Of a stretch of 64,000 bases of DNA, positions 1 to 12,185 are shown in pieces. How positions within the stretch are numbered: position 1 is the first letter of the stretch; each line of letters starts with the position of its first letter. Position numbers and translations under genes: made by a program. The notes beneath the pieces were generated by a model. That model had not been told where the DNA came from, made no database searches, and was given only the letters and a program-made list of their open reading frames with translations. The stretch is taken from assembly GCF_003711515.1 (NCBI RefSeq), contig NW_021167080.1:5164346-5228345 (forward strand). Reading direction: 5' to 3'. This DNA comes from Sodiomyces alkalinus F11. Taxonomy: Eukaryota > Ascomycota > Sordariomycetes > Glomerellales > Plectosphaerellaceae.

Positions 1-1293
1 TGCGGCACTCTTTCCCCCATCTCCTTATTATAGCTCAACACCAAGCGACACGGCTGTGGAGTGGGGGGGCCCCACGACGCTGACGCTGTGAACGTCGGCA
101 TCTCACATCGAAATCACCATGCCCGGCATCTTCACGATACTATAAGCGGAATATCTGACTGGGTTCCATGAACTAACTACCTAGACGGTGGCTTACACGG
201 GTGATTATGCTGACTCCCGCAGTTGACCCTCTTACCCGCCGCTTCCCACCTTCACCCGACACCGATACCCGTCCTTTGGCTTTGGTCGAGCCCGTAACTA
301 GGTTGAGATGGATGGGTGGTTGTTATGACCGATGACCGTCGCTTGGGACTAAACGAGACTAGCACAAGCCTGTCTTCCTGTCTCTCATGTTTACATCCAC
401 GCCCACATCCTGGCACCCAAGTCTCTCTTTTTTTTTTTTTTTTAATCTACCGACCACCCTCCCCTTTTTCATCTTTCCTCCAAGGTCTCCTCAGCCCATC
501 TATCTTGGGCACCTTCCCCAATCTGTAGATCTCAGAAGGGCACAGTCTTTCAATGCGTACCTACCTACTCTTTATGCATTTCTAGCACAGCCTCTCCTCT
601 CCTCGACACCAGCCCCCGGACAGGTCTGATTTGTGCCCCGTCCCCTACCCTTACTTCCAGTGCCCTATCCATGCCCCATTCTATCTTTGTTTCCCACAGG
701 ATGCTTGCTCCGAGCTAGACGAGCAGAGTCGCCCTTTCTTCCTTTGCCGTTCCTATGTTCGAACCGAAAGCGAAACCTTTAGTGCCTTTGGTGTGGCGCT
801 GAGGAGGTCTCTTTATTGACAGAGCGGGCTCACTTGAGGCTCAAATCGATCACTATCGAGTCGAGAAGCGACAAGCTGCCCCGTCTTTACAGCCCGTCGC
901 CAGGTGGGAGAAGGGAAATAAGTATTCACACTATCCGTTTCGGGCAGCCTTGTTGCAGACCAGTTAAACGATTTGTTTCTTTCTGGTTTCTCGGTTCGTC
1001 ATCGATCCGTGAGGCGCAGATAGCGACCAAGCAAGTTCGGACGCTTTTGGGTGGCTCACTTAGCGACACGCCCGGCTGGGCCCTCGGGCGTTTCGGCCGT
1101 TTCAACCCGCTGCGACCGGGTCAGTGCAACGACGGGGCCGGACGGGGGAGTATAAACAACCTTATACAACTGCCACGCAACAGCACTTTACATTTTATTA
1201 CTACCTATCAACATTCCCTCCCGCTCTACCTTTTTTTTTATTTATTCAATTTATTTTTATCCATAGCCCGGCAGTCGCCTTTGCCACCTAGTT

Positions 1294-1364
<71 letters not shown>

Positions 1365-1680
1365 TTACTTGACAGACAACACCCTCGACTTTGACATCGC
1401 TCCTCGTCTGTGCATTCTTCTGCTTCCGGCTCAACTTATTCTCAACTCCACCAGAACATTGTACAACTACGTTCTTCCAAAAGGAATCCGAAGGACTTCG
1501 GAGCAAAGAATTCCCGTCGACGGTTCTTCCATCTCTCTTCCTTCATGGCAAGATACCTGCAGGGCTCCTTTTCGTAACCCATCTTCGCCGGTCCAGAGGT
1601 ATCCCCGGCAATCACGGGGTGAGGACTGAAGAGTTTCATTCGGCAAGGACTTTTCGGAATATTGAGAGACAGAGAGAGCG
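1..1680. other. upstream region and probable long 5' leader of the gene starting at 1681
   Basis: No protein family is recognisable here. The stretch has pyrimidine-rich tracts (around 420-490 and 1200-1260), several short open frames that would act as upstream ORFs if transcribed, and a long CA repeat at 1296-1363. Promoter and leader function is inferred only from its position ahead of the first supported ATG. Confidence 0.5.
1296..1363. repeat. (CA)34 microsatellite
   Basis: An uninterrupted run of CA dinucleotides, 68 bases long, lies about 320 bases before the ATG at 1681, probably in the promoter or leader of that gene. It is likely to vary in length between strains and could adopt Z-DNA. 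Confidence 0.97.
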
Positions 1681-4600
1681 ATGGATGTGACGTCTTTACT
1701 CAATCTAGCACCAGTTACACGTCGTCCATCTCAACTGACAGACTCACTCGAATCGACCCCAACACCATCGGGGACAGACGGTCCAACAGCTTCATCAACA
1801 ATTCCTTCTACACCCTCCCCACCCCCACCGTCAAGTGGCCATTCTAAGGGCAAGATCGACGGCCGCGCTCCTCGCCGACGAACGCCATGGGACGCAGGAG
1901 GCTATTCGCTTCCACTATCCCTTGACTCGGCCAAACTTTGCACGCTGCCTTGGCAACCTGCTCTGGACAGCGAATGTACAACGGAGATACCGACAACGGT
2001 GGAGATTAGCGACTTCTCATCGTGCGGATCCGATTCCAGGAACACTACTCCCAGTTTTATCAGCTTCGACATGGCCCATTCCTCAGGAGCAACCCCGTTG
2101 TCGAGCACGAGCCCTCGCCGGTAAGTCATTTTTGCTTAATATGTATAGTATAGATTTTGTTGCCATCATATCCCCTTGCATACTTCTACCTTTGCTCTTG
2201 CCCTCGGCTGCGCTTGTATGCGGTACCCGGGGCTCCTGGGTGGCATCGGTATCCGGAAGAGGGTCGATGTGGGGCCGTGTGTCGGGGAAGTGGGGAGGTA
2301 GACATCGCTCCCTGGGCCGCACTCTGCATTCAATGCATTGCACTTCACTCCTCCTTGAATCACGAAGCTCTCCTAGTCGAGAGCTGCTTGAAATGAGATG
2401 AGATGCAACAGGCCTGGACTCCGCATTAACTTCTGTCTAGCTCAAGTCTTGCCAGCGACGCTGAACTGCACACCCCTGTTTGGTAAGTTTCGCTCACCTC
2501 ACGATAAACCCCCCGGTGTTTGCATCAGATTCGAGAACGGAACCAGCTTTTCCAGTTTGTCTGGGTTGTTTCATGATGTGCCTGACAGGAAGCATCATTC
2601 AGGCAAAACCCCATTCGGGATCCTACCGCAAATGGTTCGACTGGTCTGCCCCAGTCGCCGAAGCACAAGTGCTCCGACAGTCACAGCAGCCTCTCGTCAT
2701 ACGCTTCCTCCAACTTGACCTCGGGATGTCATTCCAGAATATCGTCGTTTTCGACCGTCAGCGGCGGCACCCAGCCGTTCACCCAGCCGGTGAATGAGAT
2801 GCCATCTTTCGAAACCAAACTGGCGGAGCATGAGCAACTGAGTCCAGCGGTAGTCGGACAAGAGCCCAGGGCTCTGCGTCCCGCATCACCTCGGACTTCG
2901 ATATCCCAACCTCAGATTATATCTCCCGCTACATTCGATGATGGTATCAGCAACCCAGAGAGGGCCGGGAGCCCGTCCGACGCGATTCTCATCACCCGTA
3001 CTGCTGGAAGCAATCGATCCAGCCCTAGCGATGCCTTAAGGTAGGAGTTGACTGAGTTCTCTTGTCATATGAATTCCCTCGTTCCTTTGTTTCATGGTAC
3101 TCTGGGAGAGGGCTCCATTCCCTAAACCCGTGTCGTCCAAGGTGCTCTAACTTGGAGAAGTTATGGTAGGGTTTGCGAGTGCAACCTGATGCGACATGAT
3201 GTTCTAAAAGACTCCTTCTCCCACCCCCCAACGCCAACACCACAAGGCGTTTCTCTCTATCTGCCATTCCAAAGACTAGGAGGCCGTGCATCGGAACCGT
3301 TGTCACGTCACCTCCGGGGACGTTCGATGTCCTTGACAACAAGAGCTAGTCGGATCATGGGCACTGGCCAGACGTCCGGTTTATTCGACTGCCTTCTAGC
3401 GACAAAACATTGCCATGTCTAGGACTGATTACCTTCACCGCTGTCCTCGTTGCCCTCTTCACGGTCCACTCTTGTGTGCACCTTCCTTTCGATGGGACTC
3501 CCGTGCTCTTCACCTAATCACCAAAGAATGGGTCACTTTCCTTACTACCTGAACCATTCGGTCCCGTGAACGATTACACCACGCCGTGTGCTGGTGTTAT
3601 CCACGGAGCCTATTGTTCTAGTGCTATTGTTCCCCTATTCAGCCCACCTCGAGTCAATTATACCCATTGCCATAATTGTTGCCATTTGACTTCCATCTCC
3701 CAAGAAACCATTCAGCTTATTCGGTTCTTGAGGAGTTACTCATGATCATTGTATCCCATCACCAACCCGATCCAGTGTTTCCCTCTGCCTCGCCCGTACT
3801 TATTTACAATATCCAGTCCTCGGCGTTGGCTAATCCTTCTCTTTCAGCCCTCAACATATCTCTGCACAACGGGAGACAAACAATCCGAGCTTTCTCAGCC
3901 CACATCAAGCTCAAGTTCAAGCTCATTCCCGCCTTCACAAAAGAACGGTGTCTGCCCCCGACTTTGCCGCACTATCAGCCCCCGCCACCTTCAACCCCTT
4001 TCCTTCAGTATCCGACACCTCAGCCTTTGCGGCGCCTCAACAAGCCTACACCATGCCCAGTCAAACCGAATCCGAGTCTGCCACGCCGGCTGCCAACACG
4101 GCCCCGCAGCCGGAGATCAAGTGCATGTACATTGAGAACTGCGACACGGGCTCTCAACCTCGCAAGGCCATCTCGCACATTTTCGGCCGGAACAAGCTCT
4201 GCACCCGTATGATCCCCGCCCATGTCTGGGTCCATTACTGCCGGAAGCATTACCAGCGCAGCCGTTATCGCAACGGTCACGAGTATGCCAAGCTCCAGAT
4301 CGATCTCGTCGAGCAGCAAATCGAGCGTGTTCAGAAGTGGAGTGACCAGAACAAGGAGGCTGGCGCCCCTCGTGTTGTGACAAGCTGGTCTCTTGCCATC
4401 CGCAAGCGCGAGCAGAAGCGCCTGGAAGACAAGCAGGACTCCAGGAAGCGGGCATTCTATGACGAGTCCGACGATGATGGCGCTGATGATGCCGTCGCCA
4501 GTGGGACTGCCGTGCCCGCCTGGCTGCTCCAGAAATGCGGCACAGGATACAGCACCGAGGACATCCTGGCCATCGTCGGGCAGCTCAAGACAGAGATCCA

Positions 4601-5834
4601 CGGCAACCATCTGAACCAGATTCCCGACATTGAAATTCTGCCCTGCATAAGCAGTGACGGCACTGAAGGCAAGCCCAAAGCTTCACAGAAGCGCAAGACC
4701 AGTGGGCATGCGACTGGAACCGGTAGCACTCACAAACGGTCCCAGTCTATGGGTGTCGCTCTTCGTCCGACCGAGCAGTCACAGCTTATGGTCCGTCGTA
4801 CCAGCCAGCCTGGTGGGCCTTGGGACCACGATAACTTCGAGCATCCCATGGAAAAGAGGCAGCGGACCTCCGAGCTGGACGCCCCTTACTTTGCCGATCG
4901 TCCTACACAGCCGCAGCCGGTCTTGCCGCGCGCTTCCGAAGGCGATATCTCGAACGCGCGGCATATGTCACTCGCTCACCGTCCGGCTTACGGCCACGAC
5001 GCCCGCGATCATTTCTCGCAGGAAGATTACTACTACAGCCTCGGTTCGGCCCGGCAGGGACTCGACTCCTTCCCCCCCTACGTCTTCAGGGGCACTGCCG
5101 GCACGCTGGGTTCCACTTCTGCTTCCCCACGCGGCCCGTTGCCTGCTCCCAACTACCAGCGAAGAACCCACCAACTCACCGCCTCGCAGTTTGAGGCGCC
5201 AGCTTCTGTCTCGGGATACACTGATCCACTCCGCCCTGCCCCGTACCATCAGCGATCCCAGAGCGAGGTCATTCGTGCCGCTTCTGGCTTGCACAGCCGG
5301 TACCCTCCCGCTTCGTCGGTCACGGATTCCGCTCCGGCTGGGTACAGCTACGACACTAATTCCGTCGGGTACGAGCACCCCTACGGCCCGAGACAGGGCT
5401 ACTCTCGTGTCGACGATGGCGATCTTGCTGGAACGGCCCCTCCCGTCGGTCAACCTCCGACGGCTGCTTACTACCACGATTCGCGCCAGTATCATTACAC
5501 CGCGTCGCCTTACGACTCGAGCGCCGCCGTCGCTCCTTCCCGCATGCCGCCTCCAACAACCACCGCAAGCCGCCATGTCCGTCATCCGAGCAGCCCGAGC
5601 AGCCCGAGCAGCCCGAGCATGGCTCGCGCATTGACACAGGCCGCGACGCCGCCGCAGGGATATACCTACTCCCCTATGACCAGCCTGCCGCCACGATACG
5701 AGCCGTCGCACGAGCAGCCCTATGAGCAGACTGCTGCCGACCAGCAGAAACACTCGTACGGGGCTTCCGGCCCGCCTCACCGCTACCTCGTCGAGGACGA
5801 GTCGGCGAGGCATCTTACTAGTACTCGTCGATGA
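1681..5834 (+). CDS. large conserved fungal protein, putative developmental or transcriptional regulator (multi-exon, middle unresolved)
   Basis: Supported exons are 1681-2120 (donor GTAAGT), 2441-2482 (ends at GTAAGT), 2603-3040 (donor GTAGGA) and 3848-5834 to the stop. The first three join in phase, giving RRRTPWDAGGYSLPL in exon 1 and a serine-rich SPKHKCSDSHSSLSSYASS, then SPSDAILITR, in exon 3. The last exon opens in frame upstream of any ATG (HKRTVSAPDF). It then carries a conserved globular block, positions about 4116-4440, beginning CMYIENCDTGSQ and containing HVWVHYCRKHYQRSRYRN, followed by a basic KREQKRLED segment and a long disordered Ser/Pro/Tyr-rich tail with three SPS nonamer repeats near 5590. 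From memory this block order is typical of a Pezizomycotina family sometimes labelled ORP1-like; its biochemistry is unknown to me. The 3041-3847 interval holds at least one more exon; one candidate intron is 3796-3847. A start at the internal ATG 4053 would drop about 340 residues, so I prefer 1681. Confidence 0.75.
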
Positions 5835-6984
5835 TTCCGGCTGACCGAACACACCTGCCACAATACCTATCCGTATGGCCAGAGTGCCATGATTTCCCTC
5901 ATCACGGGCAGATTAATGATTTCCGAGCTCACAGTCAAAGAATGATCCTTTTGTTATCCTGAAGTATATGACACATGCCAATCGAGTCTGGTTCGCGAGA
6001 TTCTCGGTGGAATAATACCAAAAGGTCAACAACAAACCAACATACCAACATATTTTCGAATGGGGGAACTCGGGATCTCATTTCTTTCGCCCTTCTTTCT
6101 TTTTTCTTTCAATTTTTCTTTCTTCCTCTTTTCTCTCACACATGCACCCAAACACTCTCCCTCTTTTTTATTTCTTTTCTTTTTTATTTCTTCCTTTCCC
6201 TTTCCGTGTCTTTGCCTTGTAGTCTCAGTTGACTCGGCATCGCCACATGGCGAGAAGAGGAGTGGGATACGAATGCGAATGGGTCAAGGGACATATCGGG
6301 GAGGAAGTGGAGACGAATGATGACCGAACATCGCCAAAAACCCGTAAGGATTCCTACATGACTACGTCTTTCCTTTTTTTCTTTCTGTTTTGATCTTCTG
6401 TATTATTCTGGGCGACGTGGGTTTGCTTTCCTTGCTCTCCTGGATGAGAGGGATAGGCGCCAGGGAGGCGAACAGGGGGGAGGAATAAATAAAAAAACTG
6501 GTCCGGATACCACAGCAGCGGAGAGACGCGGACGGGAGCAAGCTCGGGGCATGGAAGTTGATCCTTAAAGGCTTTGTATCACGTTCACCCTCGGGAGGGA
6601 TGCCTGTCATTGCGCTGCGATCTTTTCTGTACTTTCCCTTTCTCAATGACCCGAAGGCTTTGATGGCTTAGATAGCTCAGCCTAATGAATGCAACAAAAG
6701 CACAACGTTTTATGGAGGTGCACCGTGCCAGCATGTCCTAGATATGACGAGTTGCAGACTCGAGCCTACGGGGGTACAGGCTCTCATGCAGCAGTACACT
6801 GCGAAAGTAGTCCCAAAGTATGCATCGCGGGAAGTTTTGTCTTATGATTAATGGATAAAAGGGGAGTGAAGGCACCAAGAAGCAAGGGGAATCAAAATTT
6901 GACAGGACAAAGAATAATAGGCGTAATATGATGGAAGTTGGTGTTGGCAAAAAAGGAATAGAAAAAAAAAGCAAAAAAAAAATG
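5835..6984. other. spacer between the regulator-like gene and tRNA-Val
   Basis: Contains the 3' region of the upstream gene and a strongly pyrimidine-rich tract at about 6080-6220 on the plus strand. No conserved protein or RNA was recognised. Confidence 0.5.
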
Positions 6985-7058
6985 TGATCCAGGGGAGGCT
7001 CGATCTCCCGACCTTCAGTGTGTTAGACTGACGTGATAACCAACTACACCACCGGACC
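6985..7058 (-). tRNA. tRNA-Val (anticodon AAC), intronless
   Basis: Read on the minus strand, 74 nt fold as a cloverleaf. The acceptor GGTCCGG pairs with CTGGATC (two G-U pairs) and the discriminator is A. The D-arm is GTGTAGTTGGTTATCAC. The anticodon stem TCAGT/ACTGA encloses the loop CTAACAC, giving anticodon AAC. The T-stem is GGGAG/CTCCC with loop ATCGAGC. A run of ten T residues just downstream on the minus strand is a fitting RNA polymerase III terminator. No intron interrupts the anticodon loop. Confidence 0.95.
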
Positions 7059-7518
7059 GTTTCATTTGTTGGAGGCATTACCTGCGTGGAACCTATGAGC
7101 TTGGCTCTGATTTTCCGCAAGTCCCAAAATAGAGACAATCGATCGCTTGCACCTCCCCTGGTTCTGGCTATTCACGACGTTGACTCGATATAAACACAAA
7201 CGATACACACAACAAACGTCTCTATTTATACGTGACGAAGATATTCTGGTAATCTAGTATACTATTATTGCACCTGACATTCCATCATACTACCGATGTC
7301 GGACCTATTTGCTTGATCAAAGGCATCCCAAGAGTTCATGAGGTATCATAAAACAAAGAACAAAAAAAAAACCCCCCCAGACAACCTCGCCTCCCAATGC
7401 ATAATGCCTGGACCAAGACGAAAGACGAACGGAAAGGAAAAAGGCGAAAAAGAAGAGTGAAAGTAAAACGACAAAAGTCCAAGCGATACAGCAATACACA
7501 CTTACCTGTAAACGTTTA
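7059..7518. other. spacer between tRNA-Val and the SPX-domain gene
   Basis: Upstream flank of the tRNA and 3' region of the SPX gene. Just past the SPX stop, on the minus strand, the sequence ACAGGTAAGTGTG looks like a strong splice donor, so the SPX transcript may carry a 3' UTR intron. No coding signal was seen. Confidence 0.45.
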
Positions 7519-9337
7519 TTAGTTGCTCACCACCAATACCAGCAGTGTACCATTCAGGACACATGCGGTCGTGAAACCGATCCACACGGCAAACTGGTAC
7601 ACCAAGCCCAGCCGGTCGTTGCGGTAGAGCGCCATGCCGAGCGCCAGGCAGGCGCAGAACAGGCTCGCCACCGCGCCCACCGTGACACCGGCGTCCACCT
7701 CGACGCGGAGCCGGTGGCGGCCCGTGGCAATGAGCACGCCGGCCACCGCCAGCAGGACGAATGACGCGGCGAAAGACCCCAGGGTGCCCCACGCCAGCGC
7801 CCGCTCCCTGTACCGTGCCGCCCGTTGATCGTTGAGGCTTGGCAACGCCGCGTAATACCCGTTGTAGCCAAACAGCGGGAGGTTGTCCTCGGAGGTGGCG
7901 TATTCTTCGTCATCCGCCTCAGCGCCGAACGGAGAAATCCCACCGTATCCTCGTCGCGGGCCCCGGTTATCGTCTGAGCTATCATCCTCATCCTGGTAGC
8001 GTCGATGCGGAAGGAGCGATCCGCGCGCCGGTTCCGCGGCGCCATCATCACGATGCCTGCGAGAGAACCACAAATTGGCCATCATGAGCGGCCGCTGTAG
8101 GATCTTTCTCACGGAACGCAGGCCCGGTATCCCTTCGTCGGCGTCCGGGTTGATGTAGATGGCATATTCCTCACCCTCCGCGCCTTGCTCGGCGTCACTC
8201 CCGTCGTCATATTCGTTCCAGTAGTGTGTTGGCGCTGGCTGCTGTGGTGCGTGGTCCGGCTCCGGTAGGGCCCCGAAGTTTGGCCTCCTGTCCTCGTCCT
8301 GTGTCTCGGCGTCGCCTTGCCACTGAGGGCTCTGCCGCGATGAGAGCTGGGGTGATACGCAAGACGGGGAGCTCGGCTCGCTGAGATGACTGGTTGCGTT
8401 GCGCATTGTAGCTAGGATGTCGTCGTATCTGCGCTGCAAGGGGGTTAAATCGCGACGGGTAAAGCTTTTCGGGTTCGAGAGGACGTTTTGACGAAAGCGA
8501 GAGCCGAGAGTGGCGGATCCCGTCCATTTCTAAGCAAGGGGAACAGACAGGTATTAGTGCCGTGAGCCGATAATGAAGTAGTTGACGGGGAAAAAGAGGG
8601 AGAGAAAGAAAAAACCCCCCCCCACCCGTACCCTGTATTTCTTGGTAATTTTTCTAAAAGCGGTTACCTGCGCGTTGATGAAGCGCGAAACGGCGAGAAT
8701 ATCCTCCTCGCAGCGCAGAAGCTCACGCTCATACTTGGCAAGCCTGCGTTGCCTCTTGAGGGTTATCCCTGAGGTACCATGTCTGTTACATCTGGCCACC
8801 AAGCGTTGAATCTGCCCAGAAACCGAGTCTGCCGATTAGTTGTTAGCCAAAAAGGCCATTCCATTGGAAAAGCCTATGATGGCGACATGGTGGAGTGGTA
8901 AAGGTTGACGTACCGAGTCGCCTGGAGATTTCGCCCGCCTTGCTATTAACGAAGAGATCGACCCGGTCGTGCTGATTGCATAGCTCCAAGTACAGCTTTT
9001 CCTCGAATTTTTCTAGCGGTGAATCGCGCTGACCCGGGATGGTGACGGCGGTGGCCTGGTGACGCGATGTATGGACCTTGATCTCGTGCTTTAGGGAATT
9101 GTAGTCGACATTATCTAAAGGGGCAAGATGCACGTTAGTTTAAGATGGAGCTCGATGCGGTAGTATGTGGTCTGTGCGACATGTGACGACGTTGGGATGC
9201 ATGCATTGCGCAAGGAAGCCGGGAGAGGGGAGGAGAGGAGAAAGGCAGAAGTGAGCGCCGGAAAGGGAAGCGGGAGAACACATACAAAGGCTCCATTCGG
9301 GAACGGATTCCTGCTCAAGCTTCTCGCCGAACTTCAT
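7519..9337 (-). CDS. SPX-domain membrane protein, Vtc5-like
   Basis: Four exons, 9286-9337, 8914-9114, 8632-8828 and 7519-8529, join in frame to 486 residues. The N-terminal ~160 residues are a complete SPX domain, the sensor of inositol pyrophosphates: MKFGEKLEQESVPEWSL continues as YNVDYNSLKHEI, then LYLELCNQHDRVDLFVNSK, and helices ending FRKITKKYRKW. A long acidic, disordered linker follows (about 200-370). Three hydrophobic helices (about 395-420, 431-452, 459-484) end the chain. This SPX plus C-terminal membrane layout fits yeast Vtc5 (YDR089W), the regulatory subunit of the vacuolar polyphosphate polymerase. The catalytic tunnel domain of Vtc4 is absent, so it is not the polymerase. 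Phosphate or polyphosphate control at the vacuole is inferred from the family. The short first exon and the donors GTATGT, GTACGT and GTACGG decide the start. Confidence 0.88.
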
Positions 9338-12185
9338 ACCTAACACCTAGACTATCGTCTCGGCCTACTTCCACGCACGTATGTATAAACGTTGTCGTTG
9401 TTTTGCTCGGCTGCCGCTCAAACATACAGGCCGTCGGTGGATACGGTTCGAATGCGCAACCCCTTGAGTTGTGCACTTGTTCGTCCTCGATGATGCGTGC
9501 GTGCTCTGTCTGATATATATAGAGAGGATGGCTGTAGAAGAAGAACACGGAAGCCCTTCTGGACTAAGGTAGTCCACGGATATCGAGAGGAAACCGGAAT
9601 GATTCGACAAAACTCGTCTATCGTGCTCCTGTTCTCGGTTTGCTCGTGATCTCGGAGCGAGTGACAAAGTTCGGCAATGGCAGAAATCTTCGGTGAGCCG
9701 TAATACGACTTTGGAAGGTGGCTTTGTCGTCTTTGTACAATTTGACCGAGAACGCTGTTGGGTGGCTGGGCTGATGAGTTATCGTATCCCCTTCTATGGG
9801 ACTCTCCGCTAGCGGGGTGACGCAACGACGGGTAGGTTAAGACGGGGGAGAGAAAGAGAGGGTGGAGGAAAAAGGCCGAAAGCAGGAACGAGGGACTGAT
9901 TAAGTAACTATGAGGTAGATGAAGCTATATAACGTCGTAGATCGCGATGCGCAATGTCTTGTAAAGAGTGAGGGTGAGGGCGAGGGTGAGGGTGAGGGTG
10001 AAGGTGACGAGCGAAAGAAACATAAAAGTCGTTGATACTTCGTCCCTAAACCGAGGAGGCAAGTTCTTGTTTTCTTCCGACCATTTATTCCGGAGGGGCG
10101 AGGGGAAAGGCCTGGACTGGGACGAAACGATGGGTACCCTTGACTTGGCGCTGGCGCTGGCGCCGACTCCGCCCCTCCCACAGCTCATTAGCGTGGAACG
10201 TTGTACGCAATGTGGGTAGTGGTTATGAGGTCTTCGTTGAGGGCGGGCAGAGCGGCTTTGTGTTATCGCGTAGTACGAAGCGTATCGGGCAAGGTGATTG
10301 GACAATGGTTGAAACCAGAACGCCCACACTCAGCACCCTGCCTAAACTTTACTTTGCACTGCAGGTCTTCCGGTCTGCGGTCCGCGGTCTGCGGACTGCA
10401 GTCTGCAGAAGGATCTGTGCAAGGTATCCGTACTTCGTACGCAAGGACGGATTTGATAATTCTGCAAGGGATCACGTCCCGTCGGTCCCTGTCTCTCATA
10501 CCGAGAATCTTTGCTATCATAGGCTCGTTCCTGGACGCGAAGGCAGCGGCTGGGGTGCGACATCCTTCCACACCGAGTATCACGACAAATAAATGCCGCT
10601 TCGTGTCCCCGCTTCACTGTTGTAACCATGGCCCAATGCTCCCATTTTATATATGAATCATGAAGTATTGACCGTTTAAGAGCACGGGCGTGGGGGGAGG
10701 CCATTGCAACCCGCACTCACCTGACCCATCCAGTAGTTGCATTCTCCCTCCATCGTCTCGTGGCGTCAGTGCGTATCTACCCAAGTACGAAGCATGTGCA
10801 TCCGGAGAGAACTGGGGTCCTGGACCCGCCAAAGAAGACTGCGAAGTTGGCAAGGGTACTGTACCTAGCTAGATGGACCTGCGCAATCCATGCTAAGCAG
10901 TCCCTAACCCTTTACATGTGAAAAATAGGGCTTTACGAGGTCAGAGCTCGAACAGGGAATTTTGCGCTGGCCAGAGCCTGGACAGAGATATTTCTGTCAA
11001 CATGAAGTTCTAAGACTGTCGACAGACTGACCAATTGGAGTATTACGAATGAATATAATTAAGTGCCAAGTATCCGAGTACGAATAACCGCACAGATACG
11101 GACACGGATAATACACAGCAATGTCTGCTACGAAGAACAGTCTACACGTACAGGAGAGAAGGCACCTGGGCGGAAAAGAAACAAGGGTCCAGGGATCCCA
11201 AAGCAAAAGGCTCCAAAAACCCACCATCCCTGATCTTCGTACATAATACTGGGAAGAATATTCTAGCACCTATTCCGGGTTGACATGATGTGGGATGGTC
11301 ATTGGCCTAATCTGCTACTTCGTACTTTGTATAAAATTCAAGTGCCAAACGACTTCGGATCCGAACTCACATGCTCATACCTTACCTTTTTATTTTTATT
11401 TTTTCAACTGCGCTTTTGCTCTTTTCCGAAATTCCACGACGTTAAATAACACTACGGCAGGTTCTAGACAGTAGGGATACCGGCGCGCGAAACGAAACAC
11501 GTTCTTTTATCTCTACCTTATTCTTACCTTTCACCATTCCAGATAAGTCCCGGAGAGGGCAGCCGAGCTCCCTTCCCCACAAGACCGGTATCGGCGTGGG
11601 CTAGTTGAAATGCTACGGCTAGCATCCGCATTTTGGCATTCGGGACCATAACCAATGAGCAACACCGCGCAGATCTAGGCACGCTGAAAATTCTGCGGAT
11701 AGATTCGCGGAGTGATTATTTACCAAGAAGGATGACTAACATTGTACATAGATAGAGGGTCCAGATTTGAATCTCATTGCGCAAGGTCCGTCGCTTCCCA
11801 TGCGGTCGGTCTTGCTTGCGTGGGAAATCAAAGAACTCGATGCTCAACTACCTTATCCAATGTGTATTAGGTAATTGCATCGCTACCTAGGTAATGTAGA
11901 AGCATTGCGGGTACGGATACATGGCTTTGGTAAGTGACATATTCGTACAGACACTAGTATACCTTATGCAATACGTACCTGTATTTTACACCATATGTGC
12001 ATAAGCCACAATTGCAAGCAAAACACGGACCCACAGGACCCAACTTTGGGACTTTAGCGGGGTCCAATTTTTTTTTCTTCTTTTCTTTGGAACCATTGCC
12101 TTGGACTGGACTTCGCCGAGATCCGCCCACTGGCGACTTTCATCTCCATTTCCTTAGGTAAAACGGGCGGCAAAGCAGCGGGACA
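9338..12185. other. 2.8 kb spacer between divergent SPX and MPP10 genes
   Basis: Holds the presumed promoters of both neighbours. Notable parts are a G-rich hexamer tract at 9966-10008, a short CTGC/GGTC-type repeat around 10380-10410, and an AT-richer half from about 10900 with recurring short words such as GTACGGATAC. Open frames at 9365-9825 and 10140-10656 lack any recognisable domain and I treat them as noncoding. Confidence 0.5.
9966..10008 (+). repeat. imperfect GAGGGT hexamer repeat, possible G-quadruplex
   Basis: Six G3 runs separated by three bases lie on the plus strand, interrupted only by one GAGGGC unit and a final GAAGGT. The regular spacing is suitable for a G-quadruplex. It lies about 630 bases upstream of the SPX start codon. 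Confidence 0.8.

Noticed and set aside
816..1394. 192-codon open frame ending in a long Thr-His run
   Set aside because: The Thr-His part is only the CA microsatellite, and the rest has no family resemblance; best seen as an upstream ORF at most.
9365..9825. Overlapping minus-strand frames just upstream of the SPX gene
   Set aside because: The SPX domain is complete from the ATG at 9337, so no extra N-terminal exon is required, and the frames contain no domain.
10140..10656. 150-codon frames on both strands
   Set aside because: No motif, short-repeat content, and no splice logic.
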